DNA of 64,000 nucleotides from Xestospongia bergquistia (taxonomy: Eukaryota; Porifera; Demospongiae; Haplosclerida; Petrosiidae). How positions within the stretch are numbered: position 1 is the stretch's first letter; each line of letters starts with the position of its first letter. The stretch is from NCBI GenBank assembly GCA_963965975.1, contig OZ014422.1, positions 2,604,001-2,668,000 of the forward strand. Direction: 5' to 3'. The position numbers and the translations under genes were made by a program. Under the pieces are notes generated by a model. It did not search any database, had not been told where the DNA came from, and was given only the letters and a program-made list of their open reading frames with translations. Shown piece after piece: positions 34,544-46,844 of the stretch.

Positions 34544-36073
34544 CTCTCTCTCATGCACATACACAGAAATCTGAACAGGAAAGATTAGCTGGTGAGTTAA
34601 CTGCTCTGCAACAAGAAAACGAACGTTTACTGGGGCAAATGTTACCAGCTACTACATCTAATGGTGCTACACCAGTAAGTAAATATTAAAAAATCTTGTC
34701 CAACTAGCCATAAGAGCATGTTAGACACTTTATGAATATTAGTATCTATTGTCACTGTAATGGTCAGATCAGCTTTCAATAGTAACTCTTGAATCTACTA
34801 CCATATTTGGACATTAATGTGTAAACTACCATACTACTCTATATATGTATATTTATACACACTCTAGGTCACATCAGGATCAAACAGTAAAGGGCAATCT
34901 ATCTCCAAGAAGTTTCAATCAGCATGGAAACGCAGCAAAAAATCCAAAAAGAAGAAGCAGAATGAATCTGAGGAGGAGCAGGACTCACCCACCACACCAA
35001 TGTCTGTAGATGAGGAGGAGAAGGAAGGAGAAGATGAAGAAGCAGAACATTCAGAAGATGGATTTGCTGTCATAACTCCACAAACTGTTACTGATGCTGA
35101 GAGGGAATACATGAAAAATGTCCTCAAGTCAACTAAATTCACTTGGACTAGTCATCGTTGTATGTTAGAAGGATTACATGGTGTTACCTTACGGGCTCTC
35201 TCAGCTGGGTCTCGTGTCTACCTCTGTGGTGGAGCAACAGCAACTGGTCAACCTAACACTTATGTCTACTGTTGTCCAACTCGTAATGTAACTCGTTGGT
35301 CTAAGATAGTGCAACCATCTCCTCAATATTATTATGCTTCTGTCATTGTTAATAGAGAATTAGTTTTAATTGGTGGTATTAGTACATCTAACCAAACTTG
35401 TACCCGACTACTCTCAACATACGATGTCCAAGAGAAAGTGTGGGTGGAGGTACTACCTCCTTTACCCACGGCTCGTTCTTCACCAGCTGCAGCAACTTGG
35501 GGTGATTATGTTATTGTAGTTGGAGGTATTAATAATAATGGACAATTCTTAGACACTGTGGAGATTTTACATCTTCCATCTCAACAGTGGCACACTGCTA
35601 TTTCTCTTCCCTATGGGATTGCAGGCTCTTCTGCTGTTGTTTACCGAAATAGACTTTATATAATGGGTGGTTCCACTAATCAAGGATTGACACGAGTTGT
35701 GTTTTCTGTTGCTATGGATCGATTATTGGCATCAACCAGTCTACTAAACAGATTTACATCAAGTGCTACTTCTGTCTGGGAGAAGCATCAAGATTGTCCT
35801 TATACCATGATGGCTTTCTGTCTTTTTAATGGCTACCTACTGGCGTTTGGTGGGAATGAAAAGACTGTCTCCTTATCACAACCTGCAGAGTGGGTGTGGG
35901 CCTTTTTCCCAGATGATGTGGATCATCAGTGGACATTAATTCAACGTATGCACACTGCTCGTAAAGTTTGTTGTTCTGTGTCTGTCTCATCTTCAATGAT
36001 GATTGTTCTAGGTGGAAATCCTTATTTCAGCGTTTTAGATGTGGCTGAGGTCACTCCTCCGTCTCCTCAATAG
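33262..36073 (+). CDS. TKL-like kinase fused to coiled coil and kelch propeller
   Basis: Four exons (33262-34212, 34259-34342, 34567-34674, 34868-36073) encode 782 residues. Residues about 24-310 are a protein kinase: GEGAYG glycine loop, VAVKKLL lysine, VHRDLSSNN catalytic loop, DLG in place of DFG, and APGTLAYMAPEV activation segment; the HRDLSSNN form is typical of TK/TKL kinases. Then come a coiled coil (about 318-380; IREQISTLQHDLEQTRGELV), a Lys/Ser-rich stretch (WKRSKKSKKKK), a long acidic linker, and kelch repeats from about 450 to the end with GG doublets (LCGGATATG, LIGGISTS, VVGGINNNG, IMGGSTNQG, AFGGNE, VLGGNP). The architecture implies a kinase scaffolded by a kelch protein-binding propeller. 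Its targets are unknown. A TC-rich microsatellite fills intron 2. Confidence 0.88.
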
Positions 36074-37116
36074 CTGATCACATGATTGTCACATGCTATA
36101 TGTATTCATCATCGTATAATTCTGCAGAGTTTTATACATAATCTGTGTATGATAGTGTACTCTTTTGTGTATAATTACATGTTATGTTTGCTTGTTATTA
36201 TGCATAGTTGCTATGGAGTCAGACTACACTACAGCTGCCATTTATTATATTTTCTATTAAAATTATTATTTATTATTTTAAATAAATTTTACACTCATTT
36301 GTAAACAATCTAGAAAGGACAAGGTTACAATAATGTCTTCAGTAAATTGTGCACATTGATTCTTCCTAAAATTATTGTTAATTTGAATTGTTCAAATAAT
36401 ATTAGGTCATTTAGGGTCGTGTTGCTAAAATGAAAATTATTTTTTGGAATACTTGTGTATTCTAAGGAACAAAGAATAATTAAACATTTTAATTACATTT
36501 GCAATTATACTTATCTCCATTCTTTACAGGATATCAATTTCTATTGAAGAAAGTATGAGTTTTATAAGTTTGATACCCAATATAGCATATAGCAATGATG
36601 AACAAGAAAAGGGAGTAAGTAGGTTACACTGCTCATCATGTCTTCAAGTTTTGTTCTACATGATTCTGTCAGACACATCAAGTCTTTAGTTTCAGATTTA
36701 TTAATGATCATAATATTGTTATGTAGAGTGTTGAAAATTTGTCTTTATACTTTTCAGCTATTTCTACTGACTCCTTGCTGATCTTTCACAACCAAATTCT
36801 ACAGCTAAAGAGTAATTCCTTGTTAACTGTGTTATGGCTTTTTCATTTATACCTGGACATGTTGCAGATATTTGATTGGGTTGCTAATGATATTGCAGTA
36901 ATCTCTTATTGAATTTATTAATTCAAAATATAATAAAATATCATCGATTTTATAATAATTATGCTTTGTTCAAATGATGTAAAAATTTCAAGTTCATAGT
37001 TCATTTGTGTTAAGAGAGACAAAGCCCACAACAAAAGAGAGAGAGACAACAATGATATAACAACAAAAGAGAATTAAAAATAACAATTTGATAATTATTG
37101 ATTATGATAAAGTTAT
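36074..37116. other. Convergent 3' region with RADIL exon relic
   Basis: Lies between the kinase-kelch stop and the RADIL stop. Apart from the duplicated RADIL terminal exon at 36407-36480 no gene was recognised; the frame at 36086-36304 is unsupported. Confidence 0.55.
36407..36480 (-). pseudogene. Duplicated relic of the RADIL last exon
   Basis: On the minus strand it reads acceptor-like TTCCTTAG, then IHKYSKKIIFILATRP and a stop, clearly related to IHKYIKEAEEEITLILAPRS of the real last exon (37117-37180). Homology continues into the intron upstream. It could be a decayed alternative 3' exon. Confidence 0.65.
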
Positions 37117-40100
37117 TTAGGATCGTGGTGCTAGAATGAGAGTTATCTCTTCCTCAGCTTCTTTAATATACTTGTGTATTCTAAAGAACAAAGAAAACGG
37201 TTGAACATTTGAATAGATACTTCAATTATCTCTCACATGGAGAATTCATCTTTATCAACCAGAAACATATCATCAATAGCTAATATCTGATCTCCAGGTT
37301 TCAAATCAGACATCTGGGAATGAGACCAATGGAAATGAATTTAGGTTACATTCTCATTTACTTGACTAACCTGGTCAACCAGAGATTCACTACTAGTTTT
37401 AACAAACAAGCCAACAGAACCTGTGTTGTCCTGAGGAATAGATAATCTACTATAAATTACTTGGACAAAAGTATTACCTTTTTCTCTTCAAAAGTAAGTC
37501 CAAAGCCATGATTACCACGTTGTAGACTAATGACACGAGATCCAACTGGGAAATTATCGTGTAACCATCGTTCTATGTCTTCTTCTTCCATTGAACTTGA
37601 TCCACCATTTAATTCTTCTTCATCTTCTTCAACATGAATCATAAGTTTCTCTGGAGCTGCAATATAACGAGGTTCTACTATTGATTGAACTCGTCCTCTA
37701 AGTTCTGATTTTGAACGACTTTTGATTTTATTGCGTTTTATGGCTTTATGACTGTAATGAGGACCTTTGACTTTAGATTTTAGGCTAGATAATGAAAGTT
37801 TAGTTAATAATAGATAGATGAATGAATGAATGGATGGATAGATGAGTGAATGAATTGATAGATGGATGAATAAGTGAATGGATGGATGAATGGAAGAAAA
37901 TCGTTAGAGGATCAACTTACTTATGGGAAACTTTGGTAAAATCAGGACTCTCCCGGACTATTTCTGACACATCAAAATGTGGCTTTTTCAATGGACTTAT
38001 TGGATTATTTGAAGAGGTAGTAGTTATCAGTATGGGTTGAGTAGCTGAAGTAAAGTCTTCAGTGATTTTAGCAACATCGATACTAATGAGCAAGTAAGAT
38101 TATTTAATGAAACTATTAATTTGTAATGCTTACCTCTCTGGAGATAATGAAAAACATGAAAGAGAAAACAAATAATAAAAATTATCAAAATGTTCATTTT
38201 CTTTAAAAATCACTCACTTTGTGCTTTCTTGAGCTGTTTACGTAACAAATCCACAAATTCTTGCAAGAGATGACCCTCTGAAGGTTGATTGCATAAATCT
38301 AAGTGATAACCACCGATAGGAAAATGAAAATCTGGGTTTGATTCAAACGATTCATGAAGCATATCTATAGAAACAGCAAACTTTAAGTATTGTGTACAAA
38401 ATGTGCATACTTTTATTAAGAGCATCTTGAGAATCATTAGGTGATGGTGTCCAGTGAATCAGGGATGATCCCTCTATCTCCTCTGGTAGAATATATTGAC
38501 TAAGAATGAAATGAAGTTGAGCCGGATGAAGACATGGAAATTCTTCCCGTAATGTTTTCCAAGGAAGCTAAAAAGATTCACTGTATGCTGATATTATTAT
38601 AATAAGGATCTCATACTTGTGTTAGTTCTTGAGGTGGTATAGCAACTAGATCAATGGCTGAAGAAAAGGAGGCTAAAAATTGCAGTGACACTTCTCGAAA
38701 CCCAACTCGTCCAGCCCATCCTTCTAAAATGTCGAGACTTGTTCTTAGCTGTAATTGGAGATGTAAACATTGACATTTTTATCCTGTAATATTATTACCT
38801 TTGAACCTATAGAATAGATAAATAATCCCAGGTCCATTCCTTGATCAATGAAAGTATTTAGCAAGGCTCCATTTAAGAAAAAGAAGATATTTGAAAATAA
38901 ATGTGCGATCATCTTGAGGAAGGAAAAATTAGTATATTATTATTAGTAGTAATTATTACGTACCTCAGTGTGTACTTGAAGTTCTAGCATTAATTCTAGT
39001 ACTTCTTTTAGACATTCCACAGCCAGTCTGACAGAGGAATGATCGTTGATTTCATTGTGTAGAGCTTCTTCAAACATTGAGGGAAGAACCCAATACAGAG
39101 CCTTGAGAGAAAGAGAGAGAGAGAGAGAGAGATCACTAGAGTAACTAATATTGTGTGAAGTTGTCCTTACCTTGCTAACTGGATAAAATATTTGTTGGAA
39201 CAACTGTTGTATCATATTCTCCAGTAATGTTAATGCACTCTCTTCCTCTGTCTCCTCTCCAGGGACAGCCATGACAAGATTAAGTGAGTCTTGAGTCAAA
39301 AGAAAGTTGTAAATCTCAAGACAGTTAGCAAACCAAAACATAACAGATTGGAATACCGGATATATATCTTTCAACAAAGGGTCAGTATTCCTATGTAAGA
39401 AATATAATTTAAGCAATGTACACTGTACTGTACTTACTGAGTAGTATCTGGTTGCCATTGCATAGTTTTACTGGTGAGTTTCTACGAAATGAACAAGATC
39501 ACAATAAAACTATGCATTTTACATGTCCTAGTCATAACTGTACTAATTCCTGAGCTAACCACTACATAGTAGTTAAACCCATTATACAATAAGTGCTGTT
39601 CGCACACTATCATATACTGGTTAATATTGACACATAACTCCTGTGTACATATCAACATCTTTACGTCCTTACCCAAATAACTTGTTGTATACATGTCACT
39701 GCCTTACATGCAAGACACCCAGCACTCTCTCGGCCATTACATCTCATGTTATATTCTATACACATTGCCAGAACATAAGCTGGACCAAGCTTGAAAGATA
39801 TATTGGTTGGTTGAAGTTGGGAAATGAGTAAATCGAGGAGGGTATCTTCCTCTGCTGATGTATATGAAAACATCAGTTTACGATCGGCTGGAAAAGCTTC
39901 CAAGTTGTTGGCATGTCTGTGTTGTTGTTTAAGGAAAAATGAAGAAGATGTAGGAGATGAGGATGGAGCAGAAGATAAATGACGCCTGGTTCTACTATCA
40001 GAGTAACTTCTAATACGATGAGAAGGAGCAGGAATAAGGTGCTTCTCTTCAACTGTTTCTTCCTCATTGAAATCAACTTCCTCTACAGTTGGCAGAGGCT

Positions 40101-43100
40101 TTCTGGAAATACCGTCCAATTGATCATCTCTGGTTGGACTGACATATACAACTTTGGCTGGAGAAGAAGGTTGCTCAGTATTATGATAGCTTGCCAAATC
40201 AACAAGCAGCGTTTCTGACGATATTGGTTTGTGTGAAGAGACATCTCGTACTTCTCCAATAGGTTTATGGACAGGAGTTGAGATACCACTGGTCTTTGTT
40301 GGGTACCATCTATACGGCCAAGTACAATCTACATCTGTTGGTTTCTGCTCAAAGTCTTGGAAAATAAACAAGTGAGTATTTCCTAGTTGAAGGAGATCAC
40401 CATGACAAAGTTCCATTGAGGCATCAATTTTTATTCCATTCACTGATACTTTACTACTGTGCGGTTCTATGAGGTATTTATGATGACTGGATATTTTGTC
40501 ATCTACATGTATATCACATAATGCCAAGCCATCTTCTCCAGGCATATGCAAATCCATTTGATGACAGTCTTGGTCTGTAGAGGTTTTGGACTTGTCTTGA
40601 TCACCACTGGCTGTAATTAACAATTTCTTATGTGTCAACTGATAGATCATGAAATCTCTGTCGTTGTGTGTTAATTGAAGATTGAGTAAAAAGGCATTGT
40701 GAATTGGCATGGCAGGATACAAAGCTTCTTTTTCTTGACTTATTGCTTTGCTTTGATCTGATGTTGTTGAACTATAGTTGGCTGGAATAGATACACCTTT
40801 CTGAAGCTCTTTCTCACTGTCCGGTGAAGAGCAATCCATGAAAGAGAAAGAAGGAACTGAAGTTGAATTTTTTGATTCAACTTCTTCTGTTGTACTCTTT
40901 GTATGTGTAGGTGAAGAGAAACTAAATGTTACATTTTCACAGCTAGTGTTCAGTCTGCTTTTTGTTTTGTCATGAGAGGTGACACCAAAGATAGGTGTTG
41001 TTGGTGCTAACATTTCTTCCTTCTCTACTGTCCCATCAGTTTCATCACTTTCCTTCGATCTCAACTCAAAACGCCGAGTATAACCCTCAGGAACTTGATG
41101 AAAGAATTGAACATTGTAAGGTTGTTCTTCATGAATCATCTCTCTCGTGTAATGAACAACAAATTCTTCAAATGCAGGAGCAGATTTCAGTAACCTCTTC
41201 TTCCCATCTAGTGGATCATCAATACTGCTTGGAGTTATCACAGCCCCTAAACTTTTCTCAAGAGCAGCTTCTACATCTGTTACTACAGCTTCCCATCTTC
41301 CAATGACTTCAAAGAGAGAAAACTCACGAGGATCAACAAATTTCATCCCATATCGTTCAAGAGCTTGTTTTATAACTTCAAGTGTTGAAGAGTGTTCTGA
41401 TACCAGGACACTCTTGTATAACTGAGTATTCTTTGCACGAGAATAATGAACATGAAAAACAGCAGGCATGGAGAATCTTCTATCACCCAATGTTGGTGAA
41501 ACAAGAGGAGATTTTTGAGGATTCGATAAATCAATACTTCTCTCTTCCTCAGGATAAATATATGCAGGTCGTGGCTTCCGTTTGGATTTTAATGAGCGTG
41601 CTACGCCTTCCATAAAATTTCCTACTTTTGATTTTGAGCGACCCCCTTTACGTAAAAGTTCTGGTGTGAGGTTTTCAGGTGGTGTAGTGATAACTGGAGA
41701 GAGTGTACTTGGGGATCCTAGTGATGTATCTGATGTTCTAGAATGAGATTGTTCCAACATCTTGTGATGTGAAGGCGATTTTGTAGAGGTTTGGGAACGA
41801 GATTTGAAGAGTGAGCGTGGGAGACCAAGATTGCGACTAGGGGGATGTGTGAAGAAGTTATAATTAGGTGCACTACCCCCACTACTAAAACTATAGAGAC
41901 TATCATGATCATCATTGGTTAGTTTTGGAGTATTCTCTATGAGCCGCGGAGACTCACTACCTTCAGATGAAGCATGGCCAAGACTAGATTGTGAACTAGC
42001 TGCCAACGAACAAGATGAGGAAGGTTTCTTGGCATTGTTTTGTGATTGAAGCACAAGAGAAAGAGAAGTTTTTAGTGTGAAAGATGGAAATGATAATCCT
42101 TTCACTGAACAATCTAATGCTATTTCTAATGGCTTCTCAGCTCTGTCAAGTTCACGTTCAGCTGCAAGAAACAAAGTAATAAATAACACACACATACTTA
42201 TTTAAATGCAACTTACTTCCTCCCTGTGTCAGAGCAATATAAGTGTTGCTAGTCTCAGATTGAGACATTGATGACTCGTACTGAGGTAGAAAATGTGACA
42301 ATAAAATAGGAATGAGTCCTGCTGCAGTATCTGAGTTTCTGACTTCAATGTCATCACTAAGAACTTGATAGCCATTGTGATATTGAAACATCAGCTGACC
42401 AGAGAAAGTTAGATCCTAGGGTAAAGAGAAGAAATTATTCAAACATTGTGCTTACTCCTTGCTAAAATTACTAATTTTCCCTTTCGTGGTATGTCTTTAT
42501 GTACAGCTATGGTGGCAGTTTTATTTTCCTGAAACTAAGTTACTTCATTGTTATATGTAACTCAATAAGGTGTTTATGTGACTGGTTTGTTATACACCCA
42601 CTAACATGTTATAAGTTAGGATGACGTGGCATAATGATATAGCCATTGTTCAATCAAATTTTATGCATACTTCTAGTTGATCCAGAGCATGAATACAATA
42701 TATAACAATAACAATTATGTGAGACTGAAACAGTCAATGAATACTATAGCAATTACAATTTATGTTGTACAGCTCACTTAAAGTAGGGCCAAGAGTAGAC
42801 CTACATTAGATAAATTAGAGGACCAAGTCTTTGTAAAGTATTTGTACATACTCTACTGCTAATATGGAGATGGCCATTTCTTAATTTTTTACCTCAATGG
42901 ATGATTGTTATTGGCACAAGGTACTATCAAAACTATCTGCTATTATCTCTCATGATAGAGTGCTGTACCAAATAGTATTAAGTGCAGCATTAGCTTATTA
43001 TATTGAATTGTTAATGAGGAATTGTTATGCATGTTTTGTAACAACTCATTTATTAGCATCCAATAATTATTCTTGGAATGTGAGTAAATGGAGACATACT

Positions 43101-46100
43101 GACTGATATCATATATACCGTGTCTATTAGCACTGTTTGTGTTTTACTAAGAAATGATACTACACTTTAATTTATACTAATGATTTGATGTGATAAACAA
43201 GGAACATACATTTATCAAAGTATAATACTCTCCGGTCTCTATGGCAACAAGGTGTAGTCTGTGAACGGCCTTATTATTGAAAGTGTAGAAGACATTACTC
43301 ATTTTAATTATGATTTTTTTTAATATCACCTACTCTTAATGAAGTTATAAACTCCATCATATTAGATCAGTGATTTTAAACATAAACTATATCATCTGAT
43401 TGTTATAATTATTAGTATAAATACAATATATTAGTAGTTAATGCGAATATAACAATTATACAGTGTGAATATATTAATAAATGTATGATAAGTTGATATA
43501 GTTTTGTCTAGGCTCTATTTGTTGTTCTTATTTCATACAGTCCATACATTCATTCATTAGTCAGTTTAAACCCACCCATCAACACAGACTAAACTATACT
43601 TTATAACTGTATGTATTATAATACAATGAGATTATCCTAGTTCTCTCCTACACATAGTATATAGATTAGATCAACATTAAATGGATTTCCTCGTGTTTGA
43701 CAACAGGACTCTTACAACTAACAGCCACACTACATAGTATATAAAAATATGCTAAGTATGCTCTTGTCTGGTATACTCTCACATTACTGCATAATTTGGT
43801 ATATTAATCACATAACCTTAAGTCTAATTTAGTCACTGTCCACACCTAACATGTGCGTGATATACCAGCTGGTGTGCTTACTATATATTAGATCAAGAAG
43901 GATTAGGTAGCTCATATATGGATTTTATTTGCTATATGGCTAACTTAACTTGTTCTTGTACCACCTGTTTGGCCTATAACCTTATAAGGAAATAATACTA
44001 GGATATAAAATTTGACAGCACCTAAATGATGTGTCACTAACTTGTAATGGTAAAATTATTTCATGCATATCTATAGTGATAGTACATTGTTAAGTGATGT
44101 TTTCATCCTTGTCGTGTGTGTTAGATAACAGGGAATAAAGGAACTTTCTATCTATTCAGTACACAGATTATGTTACCAATAGACACTGTCTACCATAGTA
44201 TTTTCAAATGATATAAACTACACTATGTATACTAACTCTGTAGGTTACTATAACATGATCACAATCAACACTAACAAATAAATATCGTCACATAATGATG
44301 AGTTACTACAATACAGATAGTTGTTATTTCGTATCTTAGAATGTTAAAAGACAAGATAACATTGCCAACAAACATACAAGGTAGTACAAATTGCCTGTAT
44401 AAGTAAATATATTACTAAAGCTCCATTTGGTGGTACAATGATCTCTAGTAAGTACAAGGAAATTTGGCCATTAGTTGTCGTATTTAAGTTGATTAGAGTG
44501 TTGATTCTGTAGTGACTATTACTCTCTACAGCTAGAGAGTAGTAACAACAAATGATGACTTCCTTTAACACAAACAACAGCTGGTGAGCATGATTTAAAA
44601 ATAAATTGAGCTCTAAGCCAATATGTGTGCATTGGATCTATTCCTTACTGAGCACTGGAGAATGTGACAGTAAGAGCAGATGTCAACAAAAGGTATGCAG
44701 GTAGCAATATTAGTTGGCAATAAGTTAGTGTCAGTTACACTGTAATGTTAAATGATGAAAAGGTCACACTGCTATCTTTGTATCTAATGTGTCTGTGGTA
44801 AGACAGTCGAAAGTAACTTCTTGTAAACAATTTCCTCATGTTTCAGTTCATATACGTCTAAATTGTAATTGTAATGTATTTAGTCTCTTTTGTATTCGTG
44901 TGAAGGAAGTCTATCATGTGACTTAAGTTCCTATGACAACACAGACTAAGTTATAAATAATTCTCAAACAAATCATCAGCTCATTCTGTTTTCTAATATA
45001 CCATATTTTCTATGACAGCTGCTATTATGTACTCGTTACTTAAATATTTTTTTTTATTGGCATAAAAAGTACACTAAATATCATTTATGACTTTTCCTCG
45101 TCTGTAAGAACAGGTACATTAAATACAATAGAAAGGAAGCACTTACAAAGTGTACTTTCACATTTCAAATCATAACCGATAAATAAAAAATGGCCCTCAG
45201 ACCACACATAAATTCTGATTGCTAAATAATGTGACATTGATTACTGCAAGAACAATGGCTCTGTGATATATACATAGGATATGAAATCATTAAGAATGTT
45301 GGATAACAAATTGATATTTAATCAACAAAACCCAGATAAAGCAATTTATGATTCTAATCAAAGACCATCCAATATGTTATTAACAGTTGAAACAAGTGTA
45401 TGTTATTGTTATGTACACTGATCATTTATTTGTGAAGCAAATGATATAACATGCTGAGAAGTTGGAAAATTTTACCACACTGTGTTATAGTACATATCAC
45501 TTGTAAGATTTGATATTATTCACTTAGTATTGTGAACAGAATTAAGCCACAGGGAAAACACTACCCAAGCCATTTATGGAATTTGTCCTTTAGTGTAATT
45601 AGTGTTCAATCACTGACTAAAATAGGTTACCACTACATTTATATGGCTACAAAAATAGCTAGTCTTGTGCTGAAAACTGATGACAGATTAGAGTGGAGGA
45701 GTACTGAACTTTAAGTATGATACATGTCATCACCATAGAGTCATATCTGTTACAACCCACATGTAGAATGTACTGAGAAATGAGTCAATGTCAACTCTAG
45801 AATGTGATTGTGTAATCATGATAGCATTCTTGAGATGTTTGACAGAGAAGTTTATTGTTGAGTATCTGTTACATTTGCGTTTGACTGTGAGGTACCCACA
45901 AACAAACTAAACAATAATGAAGCAATGACTGAATCACAAACATTGTAAGGGTGGCCCACTTAAGAAGGAATGTTGGTGTAACTAGCATCAGATTTTAATG
46001 ATTTTTTATAACATCCAATCTAGTATACCATATATTGTTCTATAAAGAAAGTCAATTAAGGTACTGTCGACTTGTTCTGTTTGCAAAAATATCCTGATGT

Positions 46101-46667
46101 TAGAGCAAGCACTGTGAAAATCAAACTGAAGTATGTCTATCACTTCAAAGAATCCATTACCCTTACAAAACACTTAATAGATGTTAAGTATTATTAGCTC
46201 AATTTACATGTGGGAACACGCAAAATAAACACCAATGTCTACATTTGACTGTGGTGTGAATATCTACATTGAACTATAGGACTTCAGTTATTGCTAAATA
46301 TACAGTTACTTAGATCTTGTTTGTGTACTTAAATGTTAACAAATCTACAGTACAGTTATTCTATCTGATCTCTTACCTCCTCATTTGCATGTAAATGGTA
46401 TGCTTCATCTCTCTTTTTATTGTAAATGGCAACTCTCTCCTTCAATACTTGAGTAGGGTCTTTTATTCCATTGGGCCCAGATTTTTTGTTTATCTTCTTA
46501 TTCTGAGCTTGTAACATCTCTTGCTTTCGTCTCTGTTGAAACATGCCTTCTATTTCTTCTCCAGATTCAAGAAGTTCGCTAAACAAAGAACTTGACTGTT
46601 TGTTTACTTCTTCAGTGGTCTTATGTGGCGTGGCTGCTCGACTGTCGCTATTTCTTTCTGCAGACAT
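37117..46667 (-). CDS. RADIL: RADIL-like Ras-association/dilute/PDZ protein
   Basis: Rap-effector type adhesion protein, 1534 residues from sixteen exons that keep frame throughout: 46667-46377, 42415-42217, 42161-39673, 39481-39438, 39390-39171, 39101-38964, 38912-38799, 38748-38617, 38567-38411, 38364-38218, 38137-38134 (four bases), 38082-37921, 37784-37478, 37430-37371, 37313-37237, 37180-37117. Domains: Ras-association (around residue 394; FHVHYSRAKNTQLYKSVLVS), FHA-like (about 700-780; GLALCDIHVDD, HGDLLQLGNTHLFIF), DIL (TLLDLLISQLQP, MFWFANCLEIYNFLL, LELQVHTE), and a C-terminal PDZ with the GFGLTF peptide-binding loop. LPWKTLREEFPCLHPAQLH closely follows human RADIL. The first exon is joined across a 3.96-kb intron by phase and position only, so it is less certain. 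Confidence 0.9.
38134..38137 (-). other. Four-base microexon (AGAG) of RADIL
   Basis: Flanked by a good acceptor (ATTATCTCCAG) and donor (GTAAGC). The exon before it ends with one spare base and the exon after it needs two; only these four bases join them. Skipping it shifts frame and meets a stop before the PDZ domain. Confidence 0.65.
42416..46376. other. Long RADIL intron 1
   Basis: Nearly 4 kb with no exon, RNA gene or repeat family that I could recognise; AT-rich. It is far longer than the usual introns here and is a natural place for enhancers. Confidence 0.5.
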
Positions 46668-46844
46668 TCTCCGATAAAACCACAGCTTTTAAACTACAAT
46701 ACAAAACTGTTACAAGATATTACAATGTCTGACTACAAGAACAAAACTATTAATGCAAACTGTGTCTTTAAAAAGAGAAGAGGTGGGGCTGACAATTTAC
46801 ATACCAAACATTTTTAATGACTCGCCTAGCAACGACATCTTCTA
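46668..46844. promoter_or_regulatory. Bidirectional RADIL / BRX1 promoter
   Basis: Only 177 bases between divergent ATGs. Both genes must start here. No TATA box or named site is evident. Confidence 0.6.

Noticed and set aside
34352-34564. Glu-Arg-rich minus-strand frame
   Set aside because: Antisense reading of a TC microsatellite inside a kinase-kelch intron.
39979-41615. Several plus-strand frames of 60-100 codons
   Set aside because: Antisense shadows of the large RADIL exon, with no domain matches.
46623-46817. Plus-strand frame across the RADIL/BRX1 promoter
   Set aside because: Overlaps the first RADIL exon in antisense and ends before the BRX1 start, with no family match.
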